DNA of 64,000 nt from Cellulomonas sp. JH27-2 (GTDB taxonomy: Bacteria > Actinomycetota > Actinomycetes > Actinomycetales > Cellulomonadaceae). The notes under the pieces are model-generated. The model did no database searches. It was not told the origin of the DNA and saw only the letters and a list, made by a program, of their open reading frames with translations. A program made the position numbers and the translations under genes. The first letter of the stretch is position 1, and each line of letters opens with the position of its first letter. Positions 49,491-60,592 of the stretch are shown piece after piece. The stretch covers positions 620,001 to 684,000 of the forward strand of contig NZ_JACYFR010000001.1 in assembly GCF_014837175.1 (NCBI RefSeq), written 5' to 3'.

Positions 49491-50966
49491 ATGGCACAGC
49501 GGTTCAGGGCTGCGGCCCTGCTGGTCACGGGCCTGCTCGCGACGACGGGAGCCGGCATCGTCGCCGGCACGTCGGCGCAGGCCGCCACGGGCTGCAAGGT
49601 CGACTACGCGATCAGCAGCCAGTGGGGCGGCGGGTTCGGCGCCAACGTCACGATCACCAACGTCGGCGACGCGATCTCCGGCTGGACGGTCGGCTGGACG
49701 TACGCCAACGGGCAGAAGGTCACGCAGCTCTGGAACGGCGTGGTGACGCAGTCCGGCGCGAACGTGTCCGTCAAGGACGCCGGGTACAACGGCAACCTGG
49801 CCAAGGGCGCGACGACGAGCTTCGGGTTCAACGGCTCGTGGAGCGGGACCAACGCGGTGCCGACCCAGTTCACGGTCAACGGAGCCGTCTGCACCGGGAC
49901 GGCGACCGGCACGCCCACGGCGACACCGACCACGACGCCTTCGTCGACCCCCACCGCCACGCAGACACCGACGCCCACCCCGACACCCACGCCCACGCCC
50001 ACCACCACGACACCCCCGCCGCCCACGGGCACGACGCCGCTGGCCATCAACGGGCAGCTGCACGTCTGCGGCGTGAACCTGTGCAACCAGTACAACAAGC
50101 CGATCCAGCTGCGCGGCATGAGCACGCACGGGCTGCAGTGGTTCAGCCAGTGCTACACCGACACGTCGCTGAACACGCTGGCCAACGACTGGAAGGCCGA
50201 CGTGCTGCGCATCGCGATGTACGTCAACGAGAAGGGCTACGAGACCGACCCCGCGGGCTTCACCGCCAAGGTGAACACCCTGGTCGACATGGCCGAGGCG
50301 CGCGGCATGTACGCGATCATCGACTTCCACACCCTCACGCCCGGTGACCCGAACGTGAACCTGGCGAACGCGAAGACGTTCTTCCAGAACGTCGCGACGC
50401 GCAACGCGAACAAGAAGAACGTCATCTACGAGATCGCCAACGAGCCCAACGGCGTCTCCTGGGACCAGATCCGCACGTACGCGAACCAGGTGATCCCCGT
50501 GGTGCGCAACGCCGACCCCGACTCCGTCGTCATCGTCGGCACGCGCGGCTGGTCGTCGCTCGGGGTCTCGAACGGGTCGACGTCCGCGGAGATCGTCGCC
50601 AACCCGATCGCGTTCTCCAACATCATGTACACGTTCCACTTCTACGCGGCGTCGCACTACGACAACTACCGCAACGAGCTGCGCAGCGCGGCCGGCAAGC
50701 TGCCGATCTTCGTCACGGAGTTCGGGACGACGAGCGCCACGGGCGGCGGCACGGTCGACATCGGCAGCTCGACGACGTGGCTCGACCTGCTCGACTCCCT
50801 CAAGATCAGCTACGCCAACTGGACGTACTCGGACGCCGACGAGTCCAGCGCGGCCTTCAAGTCGGGCTCCTGCTACGCCGGGAACTTCGGCACCGGCCAG
50901 CTCTCGCAGTCCGGGGCGTTCGTCCGCAGCCGCATCATGACGGCGGACAGCTTCCCGACCAGCTGA
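49491..50966 (+). CDS. Secreted GH5 endoglucanase with N-terminal CBM2
   Basis: A 491-residue cellulase that cuts internal beta-1,4 bonds of cellulose outside the cell. A signal peptide (residues 1 to about 32) leads to a CBM2 cellulose-binding module (about 34-134, bounded by Cys35 and Cys134, with surface Trp residues). A Thr/Pro linker follows (about 135-182), then a GH5 catalytic domain (about 185-485). The acid/base is Glu318 (IANEPNG) and the nucleophile Glu410 (VTEFG). HVCGVNLCNQYNKPIQLRG marks GH5 subfamily 2. GGAAGAGGA precedes the ATG. Two hairpins end the gene. Confidence 0.95.
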   Translation: MAQRFRAAALLVTGLLATTGAGIVAGTSAQAATGCKVDYAISSQWGGGFGANVTITNVGDAISGWTVGWTYANGQKVTQLWNGVVTQSGANVSVKDAGYNGNLAKGATTSFGFNGSWSGTNAVPTQFTVNGAVCTGTATGTPTATPTTTPSSTPTATQTPTPTPTPTPTPTTTTPPPPTGTTPLAINGQLHVCGVNLCNQYNKPIQLRGMSTHGLQWFSQCYTDTSLNTLANDWKADVLRIAMYVNEKGYETDPAGFTAKVNTLVDMAEARGMYAIIDFHTLTPGDPNVNLANAKTFFQNVATRNANKKNVIYEIANEPNGVSWDQIRTYANQVIPVVRNADPDSVVIVGTRGWSSLGVSNGSTSAEIVANPIAFSNIMYTFHFYAASHYDNYRNELRSAAGKLPIFVTEFGTTSATGGGTVDIGSSTTWLDLLDSLKISYANWTYSDADESSAAFKSGSCYAGNFGTGQLSQSGAFVRSRIMTADSFPTS

Positions 50967-50978
50967 CCCCACGCACGA

Positions 50979-51011
50979 CCAGCCGGCCTCCCCTCCCTCC
51001 CCGCCGGCTGG
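50979..51011 (+). terminator. Cellulase terminator, first hairpin
   Basis: CCAGCCGGC (50979-50987) pairs perfectly with 51003-51011 around a pyrimidine-rich loop. Confidence 0.65.
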
Positions 51012-51016
51012 CTCAC

Positions 51017-51053
51017 CACCGCCGCCCCGGGCCCGATCTCCGGGGCGGCGGTG
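51017..51053 (+). terminator. Cellulase terminator, second hairpin
   Basis: CACCGCCGCCCCGG (51017-51030) pairs perfectly with 51040-51053, a 14-bp stem with a nine-base loop directly after the first hairpin. Confidence 0.75.
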
Positions 51054-51107
51054 TCTGTTCGGTGGTAGGCAGGAACCGAACACCGCCGCCGGAACCCGAG
51101 GAGCTCC

Positions 51108-53534
<2,427 letters not shown>

Positions 53535-53546
<12 letters not shown>

Positions 53547-53918
53547 GCCGGTACGCAGGTCGGGGCACCGACGCGCGTCGACGGCGTCTCGGACGTCCCG
53601 AGCCAGCCGTCGACGCGCGTCCGCGTCCCACCGGCCACCACCGTGGTTCTCGAGGAGGGCGTCGACGACGTCGGCGGGGTCGCCTCCCAGCACCGAGTGC
53701 ACGGGGCGGCCGTCGGCCACCGCGTCGGCGAGGAGCGTCCGGAGCTCGGTGAGCACCTGGTCGGCCACCTCCCTCGACGCGATCGGACCTGTGCGCGTGA
53801 GGTAGCGCTCGACCAGGTCGAGCGTGGCGCGGACATCCGCCTCCGCGGGCTCGACGGACGGCGGCGCGGCCGCGTGCTCGCGCTGCTCGGGCTCCCTCAC
53901 GTCTGCGATCGCGCTCAT
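53535..53918 (-). CDS. DUF1048-like helical protein
   Basis: A 127-residue protein whose second half matches the DUF1048 protein at 27893: GRPVHSVLGGDPADVVDALL here against GTPVRSIVGDDPVDFAESF there, at the same distance from the ends. The first 30 residues are a charged, low-complexity head. I chose the ATG at 53918 for its AGGGC ribosome site. It is divergent from a TetR gene with shared operators, whereas the other copy sits with PadR, so the family is tied to regulator genes in both places. Function is unknown. Confidence 0.7.
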
Positions 53919-53965
53919 GCGCCCTGCCCTTCTCGCCGTCGCGTCCCATCGGGACGACCACCCTG

Positions 53966-54042
53966 ACGACACGCTACGTGTCGTTTCGTGATGCTAGTCA
54001 CCTCGATGCCGGCAAAGCAACACGACACGTAGCGTGTAGCCT
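53966..54042. promoter_or_regulatory. Paired TetR operators and leaderless promoter
   Basis: ACGACACG-CTA-CGTGTCGT (53966-53984) is a perfect 8-3-8 palindrome. An inverted, partly matching ACACG-TAG-CGTGT lies at 54025-54037. TAGCCT (54037-54042) abuts the second site and is seven bases before the TetR GTG. Binding would block both divergent genes. Confidence 0.7.
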
Positions 54043-54049
54043 GGGGTCC

Positions 54050-54637
54050 GTGCCAGCACGTGCCCCCGACCCGCAACGACGCAGCGAGCGCGCCCGTGTC
54101 GCCGTGCTGGAGGCCGCCCTCGCGCTGTGCCGCGAGAAGGGCTTCGCGGCGCTCACCATCGAGGCGATCGCCGAGCGCGCGGAGGTCAGCAAGAAGACGA
54201 TCTACCGCTGGTGGCCGTCGAAGGGCGCAGTCCTGCTGGACGCCGTCTCGTTGCTGGCCGGTCGCGTCGCGGACTTCCCGGACACCGGCGACCTGGAGGA
54301 CGACCTCACCGCCCAGATCTCCGTCATCGTCGACCTCCTGACTCCCCCGGACTCGTCGCCCGTCGCCGCCCTCGTCACCGAGGGCCAACGCGACGCGACG
54401 CTGGGTGCGCAGATCCGTGACGACGTCGTCCAGCCCACCATCGTCAACTTCGACGCGCGCATGCGGTCCGCGCAGGCCGCGGGGCAGATCCCGTCCGACG
54501 TCGACCTCGACGTCGCGGTCGACCTCTTCTACGGCCCGGTCTACCACCGGCTCGCGCTCCGCCTCGGGATGCCCGACCAGGCGCAGATCCGTGCCCGCGT
54601 CCGGCACGTGATCGCAGGCCTGAACGCCTTGGGCTGA
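54050..54637 (+). CDS. TetR family regulator
   Basis: A 195-residue TetR repressor. The helix-turn-helix covers about residues 12-60 (RVAVLEAALALCREKGF, then LTIEAIAERAEVSKKTIYRWW). The C-terminal domain is of the TetR_C_11-like type (PVAALVTEGQRD). The GTG at 54050 lies seven bases after TAGCCT, so the mRNA is probably leaderless. It probably represses itself and the divergent DUF1048-like gene. A kinase-like gene follows 43 bases later in the same direction. Confidence 0.87.
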   Translation: MPARAPDPQRRSERARVAVLEAALALCREKGFAALTIEAIAERAEVSKKTIYRWWPSKGAVLLDAVSLLAGRVADFPDTGDLEDDLTAQISVIVDLLTPPDSSPVAALVTEGQRDATLGAQIRDDVVQPTIVNFDARMRSAQAAGQIPSDVDLDVAVDLFYGPVYHRLALRLGMPDQAQIRARVRHVIAGLNALG

Positions 54638-54680
54638 GCGCGACCGTCCGGCCGGTCGCACCGATGGCAGGATCGCGACC

Positions 54681-55424
54681 ATGGAGCCCGCGACCGAGCT
54701 GCCGTTGGACGGCGGCAACGTGAACACGGTGGTGCGCGTCGGCGACACCGTCCGGCGGTCGGCGGGTCCGTGGACGCCCACCGTGCACGCGCTGCTCAGG
54801 CACGTCCGCGCAGCGGGTGTCACCTGCCTGCCGGAACCTGAGGGGATCGACGAGCACGGGCGCGAGATCCTGTCGTGGATGCCGGGCGAGGTGGGCGGCT
54901 GGCCGATACCGGCCTGGGTGTGGACGGCGCGGACGCGCGCGCAGGCGGGCGCGATGCTGCGGGCCGTCCACGACGCGACGGTCGGCTTCGACCCGGTCGA
55001 CCCCGTCTGGCGGTCGCCGGCGCACGAGCCGGCCGAGGTCGTCTGCCTCAACGACGTCGCGCCCTACAACATGGTGCACGGCCCGACGGGGCTCGTCGGC
55101 CTCATCGACGTGGACATGGCCTCCCCCGGGCCACGCGTGTGGGATCTCGCCTACCTCGCGTACCGCATCTGCGGGTGGTGCGAGGACATGCCCGCACCCG
55201 ACGACGCGACCCCGACGCAGCGCCTGCGCGAGCTGATGGCGGCGTACGGCGACGATGCGCTCCCCGCACCCGACGAGGTCCTCGCGACCGTCGTCGTCCG
55301 CCTGCACGAGCTCGCCGACTGGACCGACGAGCGAGCGGAGGCCCTGGCGCGACGGGACCTGCACGGCCACGCGGCGATGTACCGCCGCGACGCCGCACGG
55401 GTCGCGGGCACGGCCGCCGGCTGA
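54681..55424 (+). CDS. APH-type phosphotransferase
   Basis: A 247-residue small-molecule kinase of the APH fold. The catalytic loop reads CLNDVAPYNMV, with Asn in place of the usual first His but Asp and Asn kept. The metal site is LIDVDMASPGPRVWDLA. The N-terminal lobe is short (about 75 residues). CAGGAT seven bases before the ATG may be a weak -10 box of a leaderless mRNA. It is convergent with a GNAT/P-loop fusion gene. The substrate is unknown. Confidence 0.8.
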   Translation: MEPATELPLDGGNVNTVVRVGDTVRRSAGPWTPTVHALLRHVRAAGVTCLPEPEGIDEHGREILSWMPGEVGGWPIPAWVWTARTRAQAGAMLRAVHDATVGFDPVDPVWRSPAHEPAEVVCLNDVAPYNMVHGPTGLVGLIDVDMASPGPRVWDLAYLAYRICGWCEDMPAPDDATPTQRLRELMAAYGDDALPAPDEVLATVVVRLHELADWTDERAEALARRDLHGHAAMYRRDAARVAGTAAG

Positions 55425-55449
55425 ACCGGCAGTCACCTGATCCCGGCGG

Positions 55450-56463
55450 TCAGCCGAGCCCGGTCGAGGTCGCGCCGCCACCGTCGGGTTCGACGACGGC
55501 CATCGGGCCCTCGTCAGGCGTCGGGATCTCGAAGCCGGCCAGGTAGGCCCGGGCCAGGTCCTCCGGCACGAGGACGTCGTGCGGTCCCGCGCCCGTCCGT
55601 GCGGAGAGCCGTCGCAGGACCTCGTCGCTCGGCGTCACCTGCAGGTGGACGACCGGCGTCACGCGCCACGGGGCCAGCAGCTCCCGGTACGCGTCGCGGC
55701 GCGCCCGGGACCAGAACGAGGTGTCGACGACGACGTCGCGCCCACCGGTGACGTGCTCGACGAGCGACGCGCGCAGGGCCGACTGCACCTCGTCCGCCGC
55801 GCTCTCCGGCACCGGGTGCCGCCGCCATCCCCGCCGCCACGCCTCCTCGTCGAACGAGAGACGCTCGTACCCCGCCGCCTCGAGACGCCGGGCGTGCGCA
55901 GACTTCCCGGACCCGGCGGGACCGCAGGTCAGGATCACCCGGGCAGCCTCACGCACCGGGAGCTCGTGCGTCACGAGGCGGTCCGGGCCGAGGACCGCGG
56001 TCGTGCAAGCAGAGTCGCGGGCGACCCGCAACGAGGGCCCGTTGCTCGGGTCCACGCGCAGCACCGCACACTCGATGTCCGTCGCCGACGCGAGCCACCG
56101 ACGCAGCAGCCGGACGGCGCGCACGGCGTACCCCCGCCCTCGCCAGCGGGGGAAGACCGCGTAGGAGATGTTCGCCGTCCCGGCGCCCAGGCCGGGGATC
56201 GCCAGATGGGCTTCCACCGTGCCCGCCAGCGCCCCGGACGCCACGTCGACGATGCCGAGGTGACGCCGGGGGCCGCCCGTCGACCACTCGGTCGCGTTGT
56301 CGACAATCCACCTGCGCTGTCGGGTTGGCTCGGACCGGTGGCCCTCGTTCAGCCACCGCACCTGGTCGTCGTCCTCACCTGCCAGCATCTCCGCTGCGTC
56401 GTCGAGGACCAGGCACCGCAGGGTGACGACACCGTCGGACAGCACCGGTGGCGAGACGCTCAT
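55450..56463 (-). CDS. GNAT acetyltransferase fused to P-loop kinase-like ATPase
   Basis: A 337-residue fusion. Residues about 10-165 are a GNAT acetyltransferase (acetyl-CoA loop PRWRGRGYAVRAV at 106-118, ISYAVF strand). Residues about 175-330 are a P-loop domain with Walker A GPAGSGKS (181-188), a VVVDTSFW strand and a basic lid (ARRDAYREL), like small kinases and AAA_33 proteins. Such a protein could both acetylate and phosphorylate related small molecules. I chose the ATG at 56463 where GNAT similarity begins. The neighbouring APH-type kinase gene converges on it. Confidence 0.8.
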   Translation of the reverse strand: MSVSPPVLSDGVVTLRCLVLDDAAEMLAGEDDDQVRWLNEGHRSEPTRQRRWIVDNATEWSTGGPRRHLGIVDVASGALAGTVEAHLAIPGLGAGTANISYAVFPRWRGRGYAVRAVRLLRRWLASATDIECAVLRVDPSNGPSLRVARDSACTTAVLGPDRLVTHELPVREAARVILTCGPAGSGKSAHARRLEAAGYERLSFDEEAWRRGWRRHPVPESAADEVQSALRASLVEHVTGGRDVVVDTSFWSRARRDAYRELLAPWRVTPVVHLQVTPSDEVLRRLSARTGAGPHDVLVPEDLARAYLAGFEIPTPDEGPMAVVEPDGGGATSTGLG

Positions 56464-56562
56464 CCGTCGATGATCGCAACTGCGGGCTCCAGGACCCACT
56501 CCATTCCCCGCGTCTTCCCGGCCGTGGTCACCGGAGGGCGCCGACCTGCCACACTGACCGCC

Positions 56563-57499
56563 ATGGGGCTGTGGGGACGACGACGTGACGCACGGGACCC
56601 GCTGCTCGACGACTACGCCGCGGCGTGCGACGTGGGTGACACCGCGGCCGCGGAGCGGATCGCATGGCAGCTCGTCGACCGCGACCCCACGCTCTCCGCC
56701 ATCTGGTTCGACCTCGGGCTCGCGGCCAAGCGTCGCCGCGACTGGGTCGCTGCCGCCGACCTCAACGCGCGTGCCCTCGAGGTGTCGAAGGAGCGCCGCC
56801 AGAACCCCGCCGCCTGGAACCTCGGGATCGCCGCGGCGGCCGTCGGGGACTGGGCACGCGCCCGGGACGCCTGGTCGGCGTTCGGTGTGAAGGTTCCGCC
56901 GGGCGACGGCCCGGTGCAGATGCGCCTCGGCATGGTCCCGGTGCGGCTCAACCCGACCGACACCGAGCTGGGCGAGGCACCGCTGGAGATCGACGGTGCC
57001 GTCCACGCCACCGAGGTCGTCTGGGCCGAGCGCCTGTCACCTGCGCACGCACGGATCGACAACGTGCCCAGCCCCGGGTCGGGCCACCGCTGGGGGGGAC
57101 GTCGTCCTCACGGACGGCGTCCCCCACGGCGAGCGTCACGACGGCCACTGCTGGGTGCCGGTGTTCGACGAGCTCGCACTCCTGAGCCGCTCGCCGCACC
57201 CGACCTGGCAGGTCGAGGTCGTCGCTCCCGCACCGGGCGACTCGGAGGAGCTCGTCGACCACGCCCGCGACGCGCACCTGGCCGCCGAGGACTGGACCCG
57301 CAGCATCCGCATGCTGTGCCCGGCGTGCAGCCAGGGTCGGCCCGACGACCACGACCACCACACCGCACGCGACGAACCCTGGGACGAGAACCGCGTGTTC
57401 GGCGCTGCCGGCGCGGCGGAGCAGCTGCTCGACGTGCTCATCGCCTGGGCGGCCGATGCACCGGGGCGCTCCTACAGTCCGCTCGAGCAGGTGCTCTAG
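56563..57499 (+). pseudogene. TPR-repeat protein gene with a single-base frameshift
   Basis: The first frame from the ATG at 56563 encodes TPR-like helices (about residues 20-105, AAERIAWQLVDRDPTLSAIW, then DWVAAADLNARALEV) and a beta-rich part. Coding sense then moves to the next frame within the G7 run at 57092-57098 and continues to 57499 (GDVVLTDGVPHGE through a CPAC motif to LEQVL). Removing one G restores a 311-residue protein. It may be a real mutation, slippage or a sequencing error. The function is unknown. Confidence 0.7.
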
Positions 57500-57501
57500 C
57501 G

Positions 57502-58068
57502 TCACACCGCCATCGACGTCTCCGGCGCCAGGGTCACCAGCGTGCCAGGGCCGGCCGGCTCGCTGCCCGTCGTGCGCAGCGCGGCGGGGGCCGGCCACAG
57601 ACCTCGGCCGGACCCGGCGACCGTCGGGAAGTAGAGGACGCGGTACTCGTCGACCAGGCCGGCGTCCGCGAGCGCGGCACCGACCGAGAGGCTGCCGACG
57701 AGGGCCACGTCGCGCGTCGCGACCTCGCGCCGGACCCACTCGACGACCGGCCCGTCGATCGCGCGCGAGTGGGACCAGGTCGCCTCGTCGACCGGGCGGC
57801 TCGTGACGACGGCCTTGTCCGCGGCGTTCATGGCGCGGGCGAAGTCGCCGTCGCGCGGGGTCCACAGCATGGCGAAGTGCTCCCAGGTGCGCCGGCCGAA
57901 CAGCAGGGTGCCGTCGGTGAGGATCGGGCCCAGGCGGAACTTGTCGCCGGCGATGGCCTCGCGGCCGTGCCGGATCGCCCAGCCGCCGAACGGCATCCCG
58001 CCGGAGCCGTCAGGGTCCTCGACGACACCGTCGAGCGTGGAGAAGGAAACGACGATCAGGCGGCCCAT
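57502..58068 (-). CDS. Dihydrofolate reductase family (RibD C-terminal) protein
   Basis: A 188-residue protein of the RibD C-terminal/DHFR-like fold. The start LIVVSFSTLDGVVEDPDG, the LFGRRTWEHFAMLW segment and the VGSLSVGAALADAGLVDEYR stretch are diagnostic. Such stand-alone proteins bind NADPH, but their substrate is rarely known; they are not classical folate enzymes. GGAG lies before the ATG. It follows an ECF sigma factor gene by 41 bases and may be its target or partner. Confidence 0.9.
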   Translation of the reverse strand: MGRLIVVSFSTLDGVVEDPDGSGGMPFGGWAIRHGREAIAGDKFRLGPILTDGTLLFGRRTWEHFAMLWTPRDGDFARAMNAADKAVVTSRPVDEATWSHSRAIDGPVVEWVRREVATRDVALVGSLSVGAALADAGLVDEYRVLYFPTVAGSGRGLWPAPAALRTTGSEPAGPGTLVTLAPETSMAV

Positions 58069-58109
58069 GAGAGCTCCTCGGGTAGGGATGACGAACGTGT
58101 CGTCAGTAC

Positions 58110-59057
58110 CTACGAGCGGTCGCCCGAAAACTCATCGCTCATGCGCTCGAAGAGCGCGAACAGCTGCGGATCCGGGTAGACGAGCACGTGGTCGATCCGG
58201 CCGGTGGCGTCCGCGCCGAGCAGCTGCACGCTGTGCGGGCGGGGGACGCCGTCCTCGACGCGGTACAGGAGCAGCGCCGACTGGTGCTCGCTCACCAACG
58301 CGCGCGTCGCCCAGTCCCTGCCGCGCCAGTCGAACACGTAGGCCATGAAGTCGCGGTACTGCTCGACGCCCCGCGACCACGCCGGAACGGGCGGCATCTC
58401 CAGCACGACGTCGTCCGCGACCAGGGCGACGAGCCCCTGGACGTCGCCGCGTTCGAGCGCGGCTGCGTACCGCTCGACGTGGGCACGCTCCACCGCCGCA
58501 CCGCCCACGGGCCCAGCTGTCCGCAGGCCCGAGCGCGCGCGCTGCAGCGCCGAGTTCACGGCGGGCACCGACGTGCCCAGGGCGGTCGCGGTGTCCGCGG
58601 CCGTGAACCGGAGCACCTCGCGCAGCGTGAAGACCGCGCGCTGGGTCGCGGGGAGCGACTGCAGCATCGCCGTGACGGCGAAGCGCACCTCGTCGGACCG
58701 CTCGGCGCCGTCCTCGACCACGGAACCGCGCGCCCACCCGGAGGGTGCCGGCATCAGCCACGGCACGTCGGTCGCGGCGACGAACGGCGCGCCGACCTCG
58801 ATCCCCGGCGCCTGCAGGTCACGCGGCAGCGGACGACGTCCCGCGTCGCGAAGCCGGTCCACGCACACGTTGCGGGCGATGGCGAAGCACCACGTCGACA
58901 GGCTCGCGCGGGCCTCGTCGTACCGGTCGCGCGACCTCCACGCCCGCTCCAGCACGTCCTGCACGGCGTCCTCCGCGTCGAACGGCGAACCCAGCATCTG
59001 GTAGCAGAACGCGCGCAGGCGGGGGCGCAACGCGTCGAGCTCGTCGGCCGTGACCAC
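58110..59057 (-). CDS. ECF sigma factor with SnoaL-like C-terminal domain
   Basis: A 315-residue sigma factor. Region 2 is about residues 5-75 (FDAEDAVQDVLERAWRSRDR, then TWCFAIARNVCVDRLRD). Region 4 is about 125-180 (LPATQRAVFTLREVL, VPAVNSALQRARS). A SnoaL-like domain follows at about 190-310 (VERYAAALERGDVQGLVALV). This layout is that of SigG/SigJ-type factors, which have no separate anti-sigma factor. TAGGGT six bases before the GTG implies a leaderless mRNA. It heads a two-gene run with the DHFR-like protein. Confidence 0.92.
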   Translation of the reverse strand: MVTADELDALRPRLRAFCYQMLGSPFDAEDAVQDVLERAWRSRDRYDEARASLSTWCFAIARNVCVDRLRDAGRRPLPRDLQAPGIEVGAPFVAATDVPWLMPAPSGWARGSVVEDGAERSDEVRFAVTAMLQSLPATQRAVFTLREVLRFTAADTATALGTSVPAVNSALQRARSGLRTAGPVGGAAVERAHVERYAAALERGDVQGLVALVADDVVLEMPPVPAWSRGVEQYRDFMAYVFDWRGRDWATRALVSEHQSALLLYRVEDGVPRPHSVQLLGADATGRIDHVLVYPDPQLFALFERMSDEFSGDRS

Positions 59058-59063
59058 CCGGCG

Positions 59064-59069
59064 ACCCTA
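59064..59069 (-). promoter_or_regulatory. -10 box of leaderless sigma factor mRNA
   Basis: ACCCTA here reads TAGGGT on the minus strand, six bases before the GTG at 59057. Confidence 0.55.
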
Positions 59070-59132
59070 GCGCCGTCGTCCGACACGGTCCGCCCCCACG
59101 GCGACACGGCGCACCCGCGTCGCGGGGCCGCG

Positions 59133-60515
59133 TCAGGACGGATCGTCCGCCTGTGGCCGGCGCGGACGCGTGACCAGCCCTGCGCCCGCGGGTGCGGGTG
59201 TGATCGCGTGCTCCTCGGCGGCGTGCTCGTCGACGTTGCGCCGCAGGGAGAGCCGGTAGTCGATGACCGACGCGGTCAACCAGGCACCCACCGTCGCGAG
59301 GGTCGCGAGGGTCAGCGCGTCCAGGCCGGCACGGCCGACGAGCAGCCCCGCGAAGACGATCGGCGAGATCACCATCCGCGTCATCGCGGTCATGCCGCCC
59401 GCGGTGCCGATGGCGATCGCCGCCGTCGGCGACATGTCGAACGCGACGACGGCGAAGGCCGCGAGCGCGACGCCCAGGAAGATGGCCGGGAAGATCGGAC
59501 CGCCGCGGAACCCCGCGCCCATCGTGACGGCATAGCCGACCGCCTTGGCGATCAGCAGCACCAGGACCACACCGCCCGACGCCGACACGAGCGGCGCGAT
59601 CGAGCTCTGGCCGGAGAAGAGGACATCCTGCGAGTCGGCGCCCAGCCCGCGCCCGACGAGCGCGAGGCCGCCCACCACCAGCCCGCCCAGGAGCAGCAGC
59701 GGGAGCCGACCGATGCGCGACTCCTGCTGCGCGACGGTGCCCGCGAAGGTGCGGACCGCGCGCGCGACGAGCGCGGCGAGCACACCGACGACGACCGCGA
59801 CGAGCATGTCCCGCACCAGCACGTCGTCGTACGTCGGCAGGTCGGGGACGACCAGGCCCGCGACGTGCACGCCCGACCAGTCGCCGAGCCCCGTGACGAG
59901 GGTGTAGCCGACGGCCGATGCCGCGAGCGCGGGGAGCAGCAGCGGGATCGCCGCGGCGCCGATGCCCGCCGCCGCGCCGCCCTCGAGCAGGAAGACGCCG
60001 GCGACGATCGGGCCGCCGAAGAGCGTCGCGACGGCCGCGCCCGAACCCGCGGTCGCGAGCGCCGCCCTCCCCCGCGCGGCCATGCGGGCGCGGGCGGTCA
60101 GGGCGGTGGCGACGATGCCGCCCAGCGCGATGAGTGGTCCCTCCGGACCGAGCACCAGCCCGAAGGGCAGCGTCGCCAGGGCCGCGAGCGCGATGCTCCC
60201 CGCGTGGACCGTCGGCGTCACCCCCATCGAGACGCCGTTGATCGGCGCGTGGCCGCCGTCGCCGGGCAGTCGGCGCGCCAGGTACACCAGCAGGCCACCG
60301 AGGGTCGGCAGCCCGAGCACCAGCCACCACGGCGGCGTGTCCACGCCCAGCGCGTCGGGCAGGTCGTCCCACAGCCACGTCTCCAGCCAGTGCACGACCG
60401 TGATGAACGCGAACGCGACGGCCCCCGCGGGCAGGCCGATCAGTGCTCCGAGAATCGTGAGCCGGACCAGCTCACGGGGTGCTGTGGGCGCCGGGACGGC
60501 GTCGGGTGCGGGCAT
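59133..60515 (-). CDS. ClC-family chloride channel/transporter
   Basis: A 460-residue membrane protein of the ClC family with about a dozen hydrophobic segments. Ion-path motifs are GLVLGPEGPLIALGG (the GxEGP element, usually GREGP) and FRGGPIFPAIFLG. The Glu in GPEGP is the gating residue. The first family motif (GSGIP) is not evident. There are no C-terminal CBS domains; the tail is basic and Pro-rich. TAGTGT six bases before the ATG suggests a leaderless mRNA. It may act in chloride or fluoride balance or in acid response. Confidence 0.9.
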   Translation of the reverse strand: MPAPDAVPAPTAPRELVRLTILGALIGLPAGAVAFAFITVVHWLETWLWDDLPDALGVDTPPWWLVLGLPTLGGLLVYLARRLPGDGGHAPINGVSMGVTPTVHAGSIALAALATLPFGLVLGPEGPLIALGGIVATALTARARMAARGRAALATAGSGAAVATLFGGPIVAGVFLLEGGAAAGIGAAAIPLLLPALAASAVGYTLVTGLGDWSGVHVAGLVVPDLPTYDDVLVRDMLVAVVVGVLAALVARAVRTFAGTVAQQESRIGRLPLLLLGGLVVGGLALVGRGLGADSQDVLFSGQSSIAPLVSASGGVVLVLLIAKAVGYAVTMGAGFRGGPIFPAIFLGVALAAFAVVAFDMSPTAAIAIGTAGGMTAMTRMVISPIVFAGLLVGRAGLDALTLATLATVGAWLTASVIDYRLSLRRNVDEHAAEEHAITPAPAGAGLVTRPRRPQADDPS

Positions 60516-60521
60516 ACGCCG

Positions 60522-60527
60522 ACACTA
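60522..60527 (-). promoter_or_regulatory. -10 box of leaderless ClC mRNA
   Basis: ACACTA here reads TAGTGT on the minus strand, six bases before the ATG at 60515. Confidence 0.55.
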
Positions 60528-60555
60528 GCGACCGCAGACCTCGTCGAGCGGGGAT

Positions 60556-60588
60556 CGCCGGTGCGCGAGAGGGGCCCGCGCACCGGCG
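60556..60588 (-). terminator. Terminator after the secreted GH3 gene
   Basis: CGCCGGTGCGCG (60556-60567) pairs perfectly with 60577-60588 around nine bases, five bases after the GH3 stop codon. Confidence 0.75.
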
Positions 60589-60592
60589 AGGG

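Noticed and set aside
56550-56555. CACACT as a -10 box of a leaderless TPR mRNA
   Set aside because: The first base departs from TANNNT. It is not counted among the 18 leaderless starts.
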